Below, in pieces: positions 7,906 to 16,419 of a stretch of DNA of 64,000 bases (positions are counted from its first letter, which is position 1; each line of letters starts with the position of its first letter). Origin of the DNA: Planctomycetota bacterium (GTDB lineage Bacteria; Planctomycetota; PUPC01; DSUN01); NCBI GenBank assembly GCA_035384565.1, contig DAOOIT010000016.1, forward strand, positions 39,903 through 103,902. The letters are read 5' to 3'. A program made the position numbers and the translations under genes. The notes below the pieces were generated by a model. The model had not been told where the DNA came from and made no database searches. It worked only from the letters and a program-made list of their open reading frames with translations.

Positions 7906-10149
7906 TTACTGCTCCGGGAAGTTCAGGGGGTTCAGCGGGTCGGTGCCTGCCTTCTTCTCCTCTTCGTTCGAGTAGCCGTCGCCATCGGCGTCCGGGTCGG
8001 CGTTGTCGCCGATGCCGTCGCCATCGGTGTCGCGCCACTCCTTCGGGTCGCGGGGGAAGGCGTCCCAGGGCACGGCCGAGGCGTTCGGCACCCCGTCGCC
8101 GTCCCAGTCGAGTTCCTCGTTGTCGGGCACGCCGTTCTTGTTCAAGTCGTCCGCCTTGCCGTCGCCGTCAATGTCGGCGTCGAGGTTGTCGCCGATGCGG
8201 TCACCATCCACGTCGGCCTGCTCCTCACGCTCGAGGGGGAAGGCATCTTTGGCATCGGGCGCGCCGTCGTTATCGTCGTCATCGTCCTGATCGTTGGGCT
8301 GGCCGTCGCCGTCGCTGTCGGGCGGGGCGCCCTCGGTGACAAGGAGGGCGATGTCCACACTGAAGGGCGGTGCGACGAAGGTCTGCGTGCCGGCGGGGGC
8401 GTCGAGGCGGGCGAGGATGGCGGCGTCGGTGGGGCTGTACCAGTAGGCTTTGGCGGCCTGAGGCACGTCTACGGTGACTTGGAGGTCTTTGACCTCGCCG
8501 CGGTCGTGGTCCCACGTGTGGTGACGGGGCTGGCCGGCGGGCGTCTGTGCGCATTGGGCGCAGGCGCCGTGGTGGAGGTAGACGCCGGCGCGCCGGTCGG
8601 AGCGGAGGCCGTACGCCCGCACATCCTTGGCCTGCAACCCGGCCAGGTGGACGGGCATCGGCCTCACGCCGGCATCCAGGCAGTGGGCGAAGTCCTGGAG
8701 GGCCTTGGTGTACTGCCGCTCTTCGGGGCCGATCCAGATGTTCATGTGGTGGCCGTCCTTGGCGTAGGACGTTTCCCAGAAGATGAAGGAGACTTGGTTG
8801 AAGAAGGCGCTCCAGAGTCGGACGCGCATGCGGCGGGCGGAGCCTGGGTCCCACACGCCGCCGATGCCCTGGGGGATGAGTTCGGGTTTGCCGCCGCCGT
8901 TGCCCTGCTCGCCGTAGACGACGGGCTTGCCGTGCCGTTTGTGGTTCCTGGCGTTGCCGGCCGATGCCTGGTCGGAGGCGAGTTCGTCTTCGCGGCCGTA
9001 CCAGTGGGGGGCCGAGATGTCAATGCCGGCCAGATCGGGTCGCTCCCAGCTCGTGGCCAGGGGCTTGCCGTAGGGGTCAATGGACTTCAGGTAGGGGATG
9101 GTGATGGCGTACCAGCCGTCGGCGGCTTTCTGCTCGTTGAGGAGTTCCCAGAAGTCCACGTAGGCGCCCCAGCGGTCCACCGAGTACTTGATGAGGGCTT
9201 TGACTTTGGCCATGCCCACGGCGTCGTCGGGCTGGTCATTGAAGACGCGGGCAAAGCCGAAGATGCCATAGAAATTGCGGATGCCATACTTCATCGTGAG
9301 CTGGAGCATCTCGTCCACCATCGCCGCCTGTTCCCAGCGGATGCGGGCGGGGGTGGCGGCTTTGGGGTCGTAGTGGATGTCGAAGACGGGGATGGAGAAG
9401 TTGTGGGGCGAGAAGCGCCAGAGGTTGAAGCCGGCGCGAGCGTGGCGGCCGAAGTAGACGTCGCCGTTTTGCGGATTCATCGAGGGGCCGCGGGCAAACA
9501 TCGCTCCAGGCGGCGGGGCGGGGCGCTCGCCGCCATGTGTGTCGAGGCGGAAGGGACCCTCCATGGACTTCTGGTCCATCGCTGATCCGTTGTGGTTGCC
9601 ATCGAAGACGCCGTCCTGGGTGCCGATGGGCCAGAAGGGGCTGCCGTCTTCGTAGATGAAGGTGAAGGGGTTCGCGGGGTTGATGCGCACCCAGCCCTTG
9701 GGCGGGATGCGGGGTTTGACGACCTTGAAGGCTCCCTTGCCCTCCGTGCTCTGGCCCTGGGCATTGCGGAAGACCCATTCGTAGGACCACTCGCCCACCT
9801 CGCTCGGGGCGTAGCGGGCCTTCCAGGTGTCGGCGGGGTCGCAGGGCCAGACGGCGTCGGATCGCTCGCGGCCCTTGGCATCCTTGAACTGGTGGATGAC
9901 CGGCTTCTGGGGCTTCGAGGAGCCGTAGAAGAAGCCACCGACCTTGGGCTTCTTGCCGCTGGGCGACGTGAGGGCCACGTCAATCGTCACGTCCCAGTTC
10001 GGGTCGGTATACCTGCCCTCATGCTGGAAGGTCAGCTCAATGACCTGGTAAGGCATGAGGCGCGGGGTGTTCTGGGTGACCTTCACCTCGAGGGCCCAGG
10101 CGGGCGCGAGCCCGCCGAAAGCCAACGCCAATGCCACCGGCCATCGCAT
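7906..10149 (-). CDS. Secreted DUF5060 / GH5-like hydrolase with thrombospondin-3-type calcium-binding tail
   Basis: 747 residues. I choose the ATG at 10149 because GGAGG lies 8 bases upstream; a GTG at 10167 that overlaps the previous stop is less likely. Signal peptide 1-19. Residues 22-145 match a DUF5060 beta domain. Residues about 155-500 form a barrel of the DUF4038/GH5-like kind, with FWELLNEQ (Glu339) and VVYGEQGN (Glu414) as plausible acid/base and nucleophile. Residues 611-747 are a run of DxDxDGxxD units (DSDGDGQPND, DDDDDNDGAPD, DVDGDRIGDNLD, DTDGDGIGDNADPD), as in thrombospondin type-3 / dockerin-like calcium-binding stalks. This suggests a secreted, calcium-stabilised enzyme held at or off the surface. 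It follows the polyferredoxin gene by 14 bases. The substrate is unknown. Confidence 0.7.
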   Translation of the reverse strand: MRWPVALALAFGGLAPAWALEVKVTQNTPRLMPYQVIELTFQHEGRYTDPNWDVTIDVALTSPSGKKPKVGGFFYGSSKPQKPVIHQFKDAKGRERSDAVWPCDPADTWKARYAPSEVGEWSYEWVFRNAQGQSTEGKGAFKVVKPRIPPKGWVRINPANPFTFIYEDGSPFWPIGTQDGVFDGNHNGSAMDQKSMEGPFRLDTHGGERPAPPPGAMFARGPSMNPQNGDVYFGRHARAGFNLWRFSPHNFSIPVFDIHYDPKAATPARIRWEQAAMVDEMLQLTMKYGIRNFYGIFGFARVFNDQPDDAVGMAKVKALIKYSVDRWGAYVDFWELLNEQKAADGWYAITIPYLKSIDPYGKPLATSWERPDLAGIDISAPHWYGREDELASDQASAGNARNHKRHGKPVVYGEQGNGGGKPELIPQGIGGVWDPGSARRMRVRLWSAFFNQVSFIFWETSYAKDGHHMNIWIGPEERQYTKALQDFAHCLDAGVRPMPVHLAGLQAKDVRAYGLRSDRRAGVYLHHGACAQCAQTPAGQPRHHTWDHDRGEVKDLQVTVDVPQAAKAYWYSPTDAAILARLDAPAGTQTFVAPPFSVDIALLVTEGAPPDSDGDGQPNDQDDDDDNDGAPDAKDAFPLEREEQADVDGDRIGDNLDADIDGDGKADDLNKNGVPDNEELDWDGDGVPNASAVPWDAFPRDPKEWRDTDGDGIGDNADPDADGDGYSNEEEKKAGTDPLNPLNFPEQ

Positions 10150-10163
10150 CAGTGTCGCCTCCG

Positions 10164-11912
10164 TCACTTGAGGAAATCGGGCAGGTAGCTATCGCCGGAG
10201 TCCTTGGGCTGGAGCTTCTTGCGCTGCTCCTCGCGCTGGCGGCGCTCGGCCTCGCGGAGTGCGCGGTAGGAGCCGCGCGTGAGGCGATCCTCGTTGCCCG
10301 GCCCGGCGATGACGACGATGGAGCTCTCGGCCATCAGGTGCTTCTGCTTGGCATTGATGTGGTAGCAGCGGCTCTGGCACAGGCCGCAGCCGTTGCACTT
10401 GTCGGCGAGCACGACGGGCGCGGAGAAGCCGCTGCCTTCGACCGGCTGGCCGTCGTCGCCGATCTCGACGTGGACGCGGACGAACTCGATGGCGTCGTAG
10501 CCGGCGGCCTTGCACTCGTCGAAGCACATCTGGCAGGCCTCGGTGCCGAGGTGCGGCAGGCAGGTGGCCTCGTTGACGATGGCCAGGCCGATGCGGGCGG
10601 CGCGCTTCTCGTCGAGCGGCAGGGCGCGAATCGCGCCCGTGGGGCACACCTGGCCGCAGTTGTTGCACTTCGGCTCGCAGCCGACCCAGTCGGGCACCAC
10701 CTGCGGCGTCCACAGGCTCTCAAGGCCGTGCTCGAAGCCCATCGGCTGAAGGACGTTGAACGGACAGGCCTTGAGGCACTGGCCGCAGCGGACGCACAGG
10801 CGCAGGAAGTCGGGCTCGGGCACGCTGCCCGGCGGGCGCAGCGGCGGGTGGTCGGGCGGCGCGCCGCGGAGCTGGCGAATCCCGACCGCTGCGGCCAGAC
10901 CCGCCCCCAAGCCCATCGCGAAGCCGCGGCGCGAAACAGGGCCGTCGCTGGCGCCGGATGTGCGACGCGCGAGGCGCCGCCAGCCGAACTCGATGGCGTT
11001 GACGGGACACACCTTGCCACAGGTCTGGCAGAAAGTGCAGTCGAGGGCGCGGGTGGTGAAATCGGGCCTGATGGCGTCGAAGGAACATGCCCGCGCACAC
11101 TTGCCGCATTGGATGCACGCCGGCGTCACCTTGCGCTCGGTCAGCCGGAGGACGTTCGCCACGGAGAAGACTGCGCCACTGGGACACAGGTACCGGCACC
11201 AGAAGCGGGCGGCGAGCAGGCCCAGCGCGATCGTGAGCACGAACAGCCCGATGGAGAGGTAGTGCCCCGCGTGCATCGGCGGGATGAGGTACCAGCCCTT
11301 CGCCAGACCGAGTTGCACGGGGGCGGCCAGATACATCATCCCGCGCGTGAACACGGGGATGGCGGCGACGAAGCCCGACAGCAGCACGCCGCACGCCGCG
11401 GCGGCGAGGAGGCCGCCGAGCACATAGTACCGCAGATGCACCCACCAGCCGCGGCGCCGCGCTTCCCCCACCTTCTCGTCCCTGCGCTCTGCGTGGGAGC
11501 GTGTCTGCCGACGCTCTGCGTCGCGGGCACGGAGGGCCGCGGAGCGGCCGAAGAGGCGTCCCCAGGCGGAGCGCAGGGATGAGAGCGCGACATGGAACAG
11601 GTCGAGGAGGGTGCCGAAGGGGCAAACATAAGCGCAGAAGCCGCGCGGGATGACCAGGCACACGGCCAGCAGTGCGGCCGCCCAGGCGAGCGACCAGACC
11701 CAGGCTCGCGCCGCAATGGCCGTCGAGACGCTCACGAGCGGGTCGAGTGCGAGGAATGCCTCGGCCTCGACCATCTCGCGCGCGGCCCGCGCCTCCGCGT
11801 GGTGGCGCACGTCATAGGGCCAGCAGACGGAGAAGAAGAGGGCGAGGAAGAGGAGGAAGCAAGCAGATTGAATCGGCCGGCGGAGTCTGCCAATGGCGCG
11901 GAGCAGGAACAA
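10164..11912 (-). CDS. Membrane polyferredoxin, NapH-like part fused to a NapG-like part
   Basis: 582 residues. The N-terminal half has four membrane segments (about 16-33, 68-86, 155-180, 210-232) and the NapH-type motifs CAYVCPFG and CRYLCPSG. Two ferredoxin motifs follow: CIQCGKCARACS and CTFCQTCGKVCP. Next comes VSRRGFAMGLGAGLAAAVG, a twin-arginine-like membrane segment, and a NapG-like tail with CVRCGQCLKACP, CNNCGQVCP, CQMCFDEC and CNGCGLCQSRC. The order matches NapH followed by NapG, normally two proteins of quinol-linked electron transfer. Here the chain probably carries electrons from the membrane quinone pool to clusters outside. The gene downstream of an FMN-binding protein gene supports a flavin/Fe-S relay; the electron acceptor is unknown. 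A repeat-derived arginine-rich insert lies at about residues 118-150. Confidence 0.7.
   Translation of the reverse strand: MFLLRAIGRLRRPIQSACFLLFLALFFSVCWPYDVRHHAEARAAREMVEAEAFLALDPLVSVSTAIAARAWVWSLAWAAALLAVCLVIPRGFCAYVCPFGTLLDLFHVALSSLRSAWGRLFGRSAALRARDAERRQTRSHAERRDEKVGEARRRGWWVHLRYYVLGGLLAAAACGVLLSGFVAAIPVFTRGMMYLAAPVQLGLAKGWYLIPPMHAGHYLSIGLFVLTIALGLLAARFWCRYLCPSGAVFSVANVLRLTERKVTPACIQCGKCARACSFDAIRPDFTTRALDCTFCQTCGKVCPVNAIEFGWRRLARRTSGASDGPVSRRGFAMGLGAGLAAAVGIRQLRGAPPDHPPLRPPGSVPEPDFLRLCVRCGQCLKACPFNVLQPMGFEHGLESLWTPQVVPDWVGCEPKCNNCGQVCPTGAIRALPLDEKRAARIGLAIVNEATCLPHLGTEACQMCFDECKAAGYDAIEFVRVHVEIGDDGQPVEGSGFSAPVVLADKCNGCGLCQSRCYHINAKQKHLMAESSIVVIAGPGNEDRLTRGSYRALREAERRQREEQRKKLQPKDSGDSYLPDFLK
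11473..11540. repeat. Copy of a dispersed palindromic repeat inside the polyferredoxin gene
   Basis: CTCGTCCCTGCGCTCTGCG (11475 onward) closely matches intergenic copies at 50125-50153 and, inverted, at 50267-50294. A second, weaker half (ACGCTCTGCGTCGCGGG) follows. In the protein it encodes an arginine-rich stretch (RSHAERRDEKVGE) in the cytoplasmic loop between the second and third membrane segments. The reading frame is kept. Confidence 0.5.
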
Positions 11913-12078
11913 GAGAGAGCCCTCGACTTTGCTTGGCTCCGCTCGGGATCACGAAGGCCGACTGGGCCGCGTCCCCTCAGTACCGCCCCACAAGGAAGGG
12001 CGTGCAGTTCTGGTGGCACAGCCCCTAGGCTGTGGACGAAGCGGGGCGTGCGCCCAGGCGGCGTTCATGAGCAGGCGT
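11913..12078 (-). repeat. Repeat-bearing gap between the FMN-binding and polyferredoxin genes
   Basis: This 166-base gap carries a diverged relative of the 7781-7860 repeat (11930-11960) and a perfect small hairpin, CACAGCC-ccta-GGCTGTG (12017-12034). The hairpin lacks a T-run, so a strong terminator is unlikely and read-through to the polyferredoxin gene remains plausible. Confidence 0.4.
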
Positions 12079-13491
12079 TCATTTCATCGCCCCGGCGAGG
12101 GCCTTCGCGGTGGCGTTCACGATGGCCTCGGAGGTGATGGTGGCGCAGGTGACGGCGTCAATCCCCTTGACGCTCTGCTTGGCGACGATCTGCTCGGGGA
12201 CGGCGACGAGCGAGCTGTAGTATTGCTTGTCTTCGAAGCGGCTGACTCGGACCGATTCGATGCGGCCGGCGGCGACGGTGACGGTGACCTCGAGCGGCCC
12301 GGCGTAGGAGATGCTGGTCGCGCGGTAGGCGCCGTCGGGGATGCGCTTGAGGTCCAGGGCATCGTAGACCTTGATGGCGTCTATGTTGGCCTGGGCGCGG
12401 TTGCGGAGGCGCTCGATCTGGCCCTTGCGCTGGCCGATGGGCTGGATTTCGAGGACCTTCTGGTAGCGGGCGACGGCGTCGGAGTAGCGGCCGTGGAGGC
12501 GGCAGACGTCCCCGGCGGCGAGGTGGCCTTCGGCCACCCAGCTCTGGTCGCCGCGCTCGTCGGGCCGCGCCATGGCGGCGGCGAGTCGGAGGGCCTTCTC
12601 AGGCTCGCCCATTTCGGACCAGAGCTTGACGATGCCGGCCGACACATAGCCGTCCACCTCGCGCATCTTGGCCACGGCCATGGCCTTGCTACCGAGGCGC
12701 CAGTAGCATTCGGCCAGGCGCACCGTGTTGAACACGCTGAGCTTCTGGCGGGCGGCCACCTTCTCCCACCAGAAGGCGGCCCGCGCCCAGTCCTGCATCA
12801 GGTTGAAGTAGCTGTTGGCCAACGCCTCCATGGTGCGCGTGAGCACGGGGGGATTGTCTTTGTGCACGGTGAGGAGGTGGTGGAGGAAGCGGATGCCGCT
12901 CTTCCAGCGGCTGGGGTTCTCGTTGATGGTGCTCCAGAGGTATTGCCCGATGTTCTTCGAGGGGTTCCAGGGGCCTTGGGGCTTCTCGGGCCACGAGAGG
13001 TCGAGGCTCTGGGGATAGTCGAGGGGCGTGGCCTCGTACCAGTCGGGCGGCGTAGCGCCCGCCTTACGGATGAGCGCAGCCACCTCGGCTTGCGAACGTG
13101 CGCCGGCCTTGGGGCTGGGCTCCGACTTGGCCTCCGGCTCGGGGTCCGATGCCACCGGGGTCTTGGCGGCCTGCGGGGTCTCCTCGTCGTCGGGCGCCTC
13201 GCCGTGCTCAGGAGGCTGGGCCTTTGTGGCGGCCTTCGATTCGGCGCCGGGCTTCTCATTCAGCACGATGCGCCGGCCGCCGATGGTGACGGCGTGGACG
13301 CGCGAGACGGGGAACCGCATCTTCGTCTCGGCCCCGCCCATCGTCACGTTGAAGGTGATGGAGTCTTTGGACTCCTCGACCACGCTGCCGCGGATCCGCT
13401 GGCCGTTGAGGAGTTCGACCTCGTCGGCGAGCGCAAGGCCCGACATCAGCAGCGAACCCGCAAGAAGCACTGCCATCACGTAGACCCGCAT
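12079..13491 (-). CDS. Exported FMN-binding (RnfG/NqrC-like) protein with TPR-like middle
   Basis: 470 residues from the ATG at 13491 (GGAG 9 bases upstream); the frame is open further up but lacks a plausible signal there. Signal peptide 1-22 (VYVMAVLLAGSLLMSGLALA). Residues 23-75 form a small beta domain (VELLNGQRIRGSVVEE ... VHAVTIGG) often seen at the N-terminus of planctomycete exported proteins. After an Ala/Pro/Glu-rich linker, residues about 190-370 look like TPR helices. The C-terminal ~90 residues are an FMN-binding domain ending in DAVTCATITSEA, close to the D-x-x-S-G-A-T-x-T flavinylation motif; Thr451 would carry FMN, with Thr-Cys in place of the usual Ser-Gly. No ApbE flavin transferase gene is in the window. 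With the next gene it likely forms an extracytoplasmic electron relay. Confidence 0.7.
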   Translation of the reverse strand: MRVYVMAVLLAGSLLMSGLALADEVELLNGQRIRGSVVEESKDSITFNVTMGGAETKMRFPVSRVHAVTIGGRRIVLNEKPGAESKAATKAQPPEHGEAPDDEETPQAAKTPVASDPEPEAKSEPSPKAGARSQAEVAALIRKAGATPPDWYEATPLDYPQSLDLSWPEKPQGPWNPSKNIGQYLWSTINENPSRWKSGIRFLHHLLTVHKDNPPVLTRTMEALANSYFNLMQDWARAAFWWEKVAARQKLSVFNTVRLAECYWRLGSKAMAVAKMREVDGYVSAGIVKLWSEMGEPEKALRLAAAMARPDERGDQSWVAEGHLAAGDVCRLHGRYSDAVARYQKVLEIQPIGQRKGQIERLRNRAQANIDAIKVYDALDLKRIPDGAYRATSISYAGPLEVTVTVAAGRIESVRVSRFEDKQYYSSLVAVPEQIVAKQSVKGIDAVTCATITSEAIVNATAKALAGAMK

Positions 13492-13598
13492 GCTCGGTTT
13501 CTCCAAGGCCCTGGGTCGCAATTCAAGCACGAAGGGGCGCTGGCCGTCAAGCGCGAAGGCCGACGGAGCGACCCGGCCATCCCACGAAGGGGCTGGCG

Positions 13599-15863
13599 TC
13601 ACTCGCCCTGTATCTTGCGCAGCACCTCGACGAGACGGACGACCTTGCCCTCCTGGTGGGCGATGCCGGCCGCCACGCGGTCGCCTGCGCGCACGGTGCC
13701 CAGGGCCTCCGCGAGAGCGGGGGGCAGCCCGTCGCGGTTCACCGACACGGTGAGCAGCTTGCCGGCGAGGCCCTCGGGATTCCTGGCGGTGTTGGACTGC
13801 CAGACTCTCGTGACCTTGTCGGCGCGGAGGACCAGGACGCCTTCGCCCTTGCCGACCACCACGCCCTCGATCATCCCGCGGAAGCCTGCCACGTCGTCGG
13901 CCGTGGCCGGGCCGGCGGCTTCGGTGCGGGTTTCGGGCTTCGGCTCGTCGCGGCGCTCGCCGTCGCGGGCGACCTTCTTCTCGCGCCAGAACGCCTCGTC
14001 GTCGCCGTCGCGTCGCACGGGCTTCTCGCGGCGTTCGCCCTCGCCGTCGGGCGCGACCTTCTTCTCACGTCTCTCGCCGTCGCCCTCGGGGGCGGTCTTC
14101 TTCTCGCGCCAGCCGCCGTCGCCCTCGCCTTCGGTGCGAACCTTTTTCTCGCGCCAGCCGCCTTCGCCCTCGCCCGAGCGCTTGTCGCGCTTGGGCTGAT
14201 CGGGCGCGTCGAGCACGCGGTACCTCTTCACCACGAGGCCCGGCTCGATGCCGTCCTCGCCCGGCGTCGCCTCGCCCACGAGGCGCACGCGGCGGCCGTT
14301 CGCCTCGTCCACCAGCTTCGCGCCGTCGGCCTCCTTGAGGATGCGGTAGACGGTGACCTTCTCGCGCACGCCCTCGTCGGTCTCCTTGCGTTCGACGACT
14401 TTGAGGATGCCGGCGCAGTCGCGGTCGGGCGTGGCCTTCACCCAGCCCTCGAGTTCGCGCAGCCGACCGCTCTCGGCCTCGACCTTCTTGACGCGGGCGT
14501 GGCCTTCGCCTTCGCTCTCGCGGACGGGTTCGACCTTCTTGACGCGCGCATGGCCTTCGCCCTCGCCCTCGCCCTCCGGCGCGATCCTCTTCTCACGATG
14601 GTGGCCTTCGCCCTCGCCTTCGCGGACGGGTTCGACCTTCTTGACGCGCGCATGGCCTTCGCCTTCGCCCTCGCCCTCGCCCTCGGAGCGAGCCGGCTTG
14701 TCGCGCTCGCCCTCGCCGCCTTCGGTTTCGGCCTTGCGAAGGAGCTCCATTACGGAGAGGCGGAAGCCCTGGATGTCGAATGCCTCGACGATGATCTGGT
14801 CGCCCTGTCGGAGCGACTTGAGGGTTTCGAGGTGCTTCTCGAGCATGCGGTTCTCGGGCACGACGACCTCGATCGTCTTGCCAACGGCCTGTTCGGGGTG
14901 TCGGGCCGTGCTCTGGGGCCAGGTGGCGGCCACTTTGTCAATCTTCAGCAGGAACTCGCGTGTGACCTTGCTGGTGATGGTGCCGACGAGGATGCCCTTG
15001 AAGCCTTTGAGTTCGGGGGGCAGGGTCGGGCGCTCGGCGTCGCCGCCGGCGAACACCTGGCTCATGCCGGGGCCCAGCACCGCCACGTCGCCGAAGTGGC
15101 AGGCCACCATCCCCGTCACCACCATCACCGTCACCACGGCCGACTTCTTCAGCGTCCCCATGTCGCGTTCTCCTTTCTGCGATTCGGGGTATTCGACGCT
15201 GGTGAGAAACTCGGTGCCTTTGACCTCGATGGAGCCGATGGGCGTGAGGAGCGTGAAGCGCCCCCTGCCCGGGTCAATGCGGGAGATGGCGCGGCCGCGC
15301 TGGAGCTCGATGGCCTCGTGGCGCGGCTGGCCGCGCACGACGGCCTGGGCGTTGGGGTCGAGGGCCACGCGGCAGTAGCCGCCGAGGGCGAGTTCGGCGC
15401 CGCCGGCTTCGGCGACGATGCGCTGGCCCCGCGAGAGCGCGGCGGAGCCGGTGCGGAGGGTGTCACCGTCGCCGAGGCGGAATGCGCCCGTGGCGATGAG
15501 CGAGTGTGCGCGCCCGCGGCTCGCCTGCCAGACGCCGTGGGCGGCATAGAGCGCGCCGAGGAGGACGGCGGCGGCCGCGGCCCAGCGCAGCCCTCGGCCT
15601 CGGCGGGCCGGGCGGCGCTGGATGGCGTGGGCTTTGGCGCGCAGGGTGGCCTTGGCGAGGAGACGCTCGCGGCTGTGGGCCAGGGCGTCGGCCTGGCGGC
15701 CTGCCAGGCGCTGGCGGAGCTGGCCCTCGAAGCACACGGCGGCCGCGGCCTCCTGGCGCCGGGCCGGGTCGGCGAGGGCGGCGGCCAGGGCGCGGGCTTC
15801 GGCCTCCGAGAGCGGCTCGCCCTCCAGCGCGCGGTCGAGGAGATCGTGCCAGTGGCTGCTCAT
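13599..15863 (-). CDS. FecR-like membrane protein with Glu-Gly repeats and duplicated beta domain
   Basis: 754 residues from the ATG at 15863, whose ATGA overlaps the sigma-factor stop. The N-terminal ~75 residues are cytoplasmic and helical (anti-sigma-like position). A membrane segment follows (WAAAAAVLLGALYAAHGVW), then a FecR domain ending in GSIEVKGTEFLTSV, and a second hydrophobic stretch (SAVVTVMVVTGMVACHFGD) typical of planctomycete FecR proteins. The rest is unusual. Two homologous ~90-residue domains, about 285-375 (FKGILVGTITSKV ... LLRK) and 662-754 (FRGMIEGVVVGKG ... VLRK), flank a third beta-rich domain (about 470-555). They are separated by acidic Glu-Gly repeats (EGEGEGHARVKKVEPVRE and WREKKV units, about 375-468 and 558-645). 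It probably controls the adjacent sigma factor; the external part may sense or bind something. Confidence 0.65.
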   Translation of the reverse strand: MSSHWHDLLDRALEGEPLSEAEARALAAALADPARRQEAAAAVCFEGQLRQRLAGRQADALAHSRERLLAKATLRAKAHAIQRRPARRGRGLRWAAAAAVLLGALYAAHGVWQASRGRAHSLIATGAFRLGDGDTLRTGSAALSRGQRIVAEAGGAELALGGYCRVALDPNAQAVVRGQPRHEAIELQRGRAISRIDPGRGRFTLLTPIGSIEVKGTEFLTSVEYPESQKGERDMGTLKKSAVVTVMVVTGMVACHFGDVAVLGPGMSQVFAGGDAERPTLPPELKGFKGILVGTITSKVTREFLLKIDKVAATWPQSTARHPEQAVGKTIEVVVPENRMLEKHLETLKSLRQGDQIIVEAFDIQGFRLSVMELLRKAETEGGEGERDKPARSEGEGEGEGEGHARVKKVEPVREGEGEGHHREKRIAPEGEGEGEGHARVKKVEPVRESEGEGHARVKKVEAESGRLRELEGWVKATPDRDCAGILKVVERKETDEGVREKVTVYRILKEADGAKLVDEANGRRVRLVGEATPGEDGIEPGLVVKRYRVLDAPDQPKRDKRSGEGEGGWREKKVRTEGEGDGGWREKKTAPEGDGERREKKVAPDGEGERREKPVRRDGDDEAFWREKKVARDGERRDEPKPETRTEAAGPATADDVAGFRGMIEGVVVGKGEGVLVLRADKVTRVWQSNTARNPEGLAGKLLTVSVNRDGLPPALAEALGTVRAGDRVAAGIAHQEGKVVRLVEVLRKIQGE

Positions 15864-16387
15864 GGCGCCAGTTCCCCGGCCAGTTGGCCCTCGACGCATC
15901 GCTTGAGGGCTTGGCGGATGCGGAAGAGCTGGACCCGTACGGTGGCGGCGTTCCGGGAGAGCTGCTCGGCGATCTGGGTGACCCGCAGGCCGTGCTCGTA
16001 GCGGCGGGCCACGAGGTCGCGGTCCTCGGGCGATAGGGTGCCGAGGCAGTGGTCGAGGGCGGCGTGAAGCTCGCGGCTGGCGGCGCGCGAGAGTGCGTCG
16101 TCGGCCTCCTCGGCCAGGAGAGCGAGGCGGTCGGCGGCGTCCTGCGTCAGCTTCTGATGCTCGCGCCACCAGGTCTTCACCAGGTTACGCACGGTGCCGC
16201 GGAGCCAGGCGCCGGGGTCGCCGGTGAACTCGCGCCCCTCTTCCAGGCGGTCGAAGGCGATGAGGAATGCCTCGTGCACGATGTCCTCGGCCTCGGGGGC
16301 GCCGCGGGTGAGGAAGCGCGCGTAGCGCCACGCGCCTTCGTAGTGGCGGTCCACCAGGGCTTCGAAGCGGTGGCGCAGGCGGCTGAT
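15860..16387 (-). CDS. ECF-family RNA polymerase sigma factor
   Basis: About 175 residues. Region 2 is seen in ARFLTRGAPEAEDIVHEAFL and region 4 in LSPEDRDLVARRYEHGLRVT followed by the helix-turn-helix AEQLSRNAATVRVQLFRIRQ. The usual start codons give only a GTG at 16354, which would cut the first helix (…RLRHRFEALVDRHYEGAW). The good AGGAG (16399-16395) sits 7 bases before ATC at 16387, in frame, and the promoter at 16420-16448 leaves a leader of about 25 bases. I therefore extend the gene to 16387, with ATC, or the CTG at 16378, as a possible non-canonical start. It overlaps the FecR-like gene by 4 bases and probably directs transcription of the downstream secretion/redox genes, possibly its own too. 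Confidence 0.75.
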   Translation of the reverse strand: MSRLRHRFEALVDRHYEGAWRYARFLTRGAPEAEDIVHEAFLIAFDRLEEGREFTGDPGAWLRGTVRNLVKTWWREHQKLTQDAADRLALLAEEADDALSRAASRELHAALDHCLGTLSPEDRDLVARRYEHGLRVTQIAEQLSRNAATVRVQLFRIRQALKRCVEGQLAGELAP

Positions 16388-16419
16388 GGCGAGTCTCCTG
16401 GTATGTGCGGCCAGCTTCC

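Noticed and set aside
5060..8038. Longer start for the second GH123-like gene (8038)
   Set aside because: The added residues are arginine-rich, overlap the neighbouring gene's end and lack a signal peptide, which begins at 7780.
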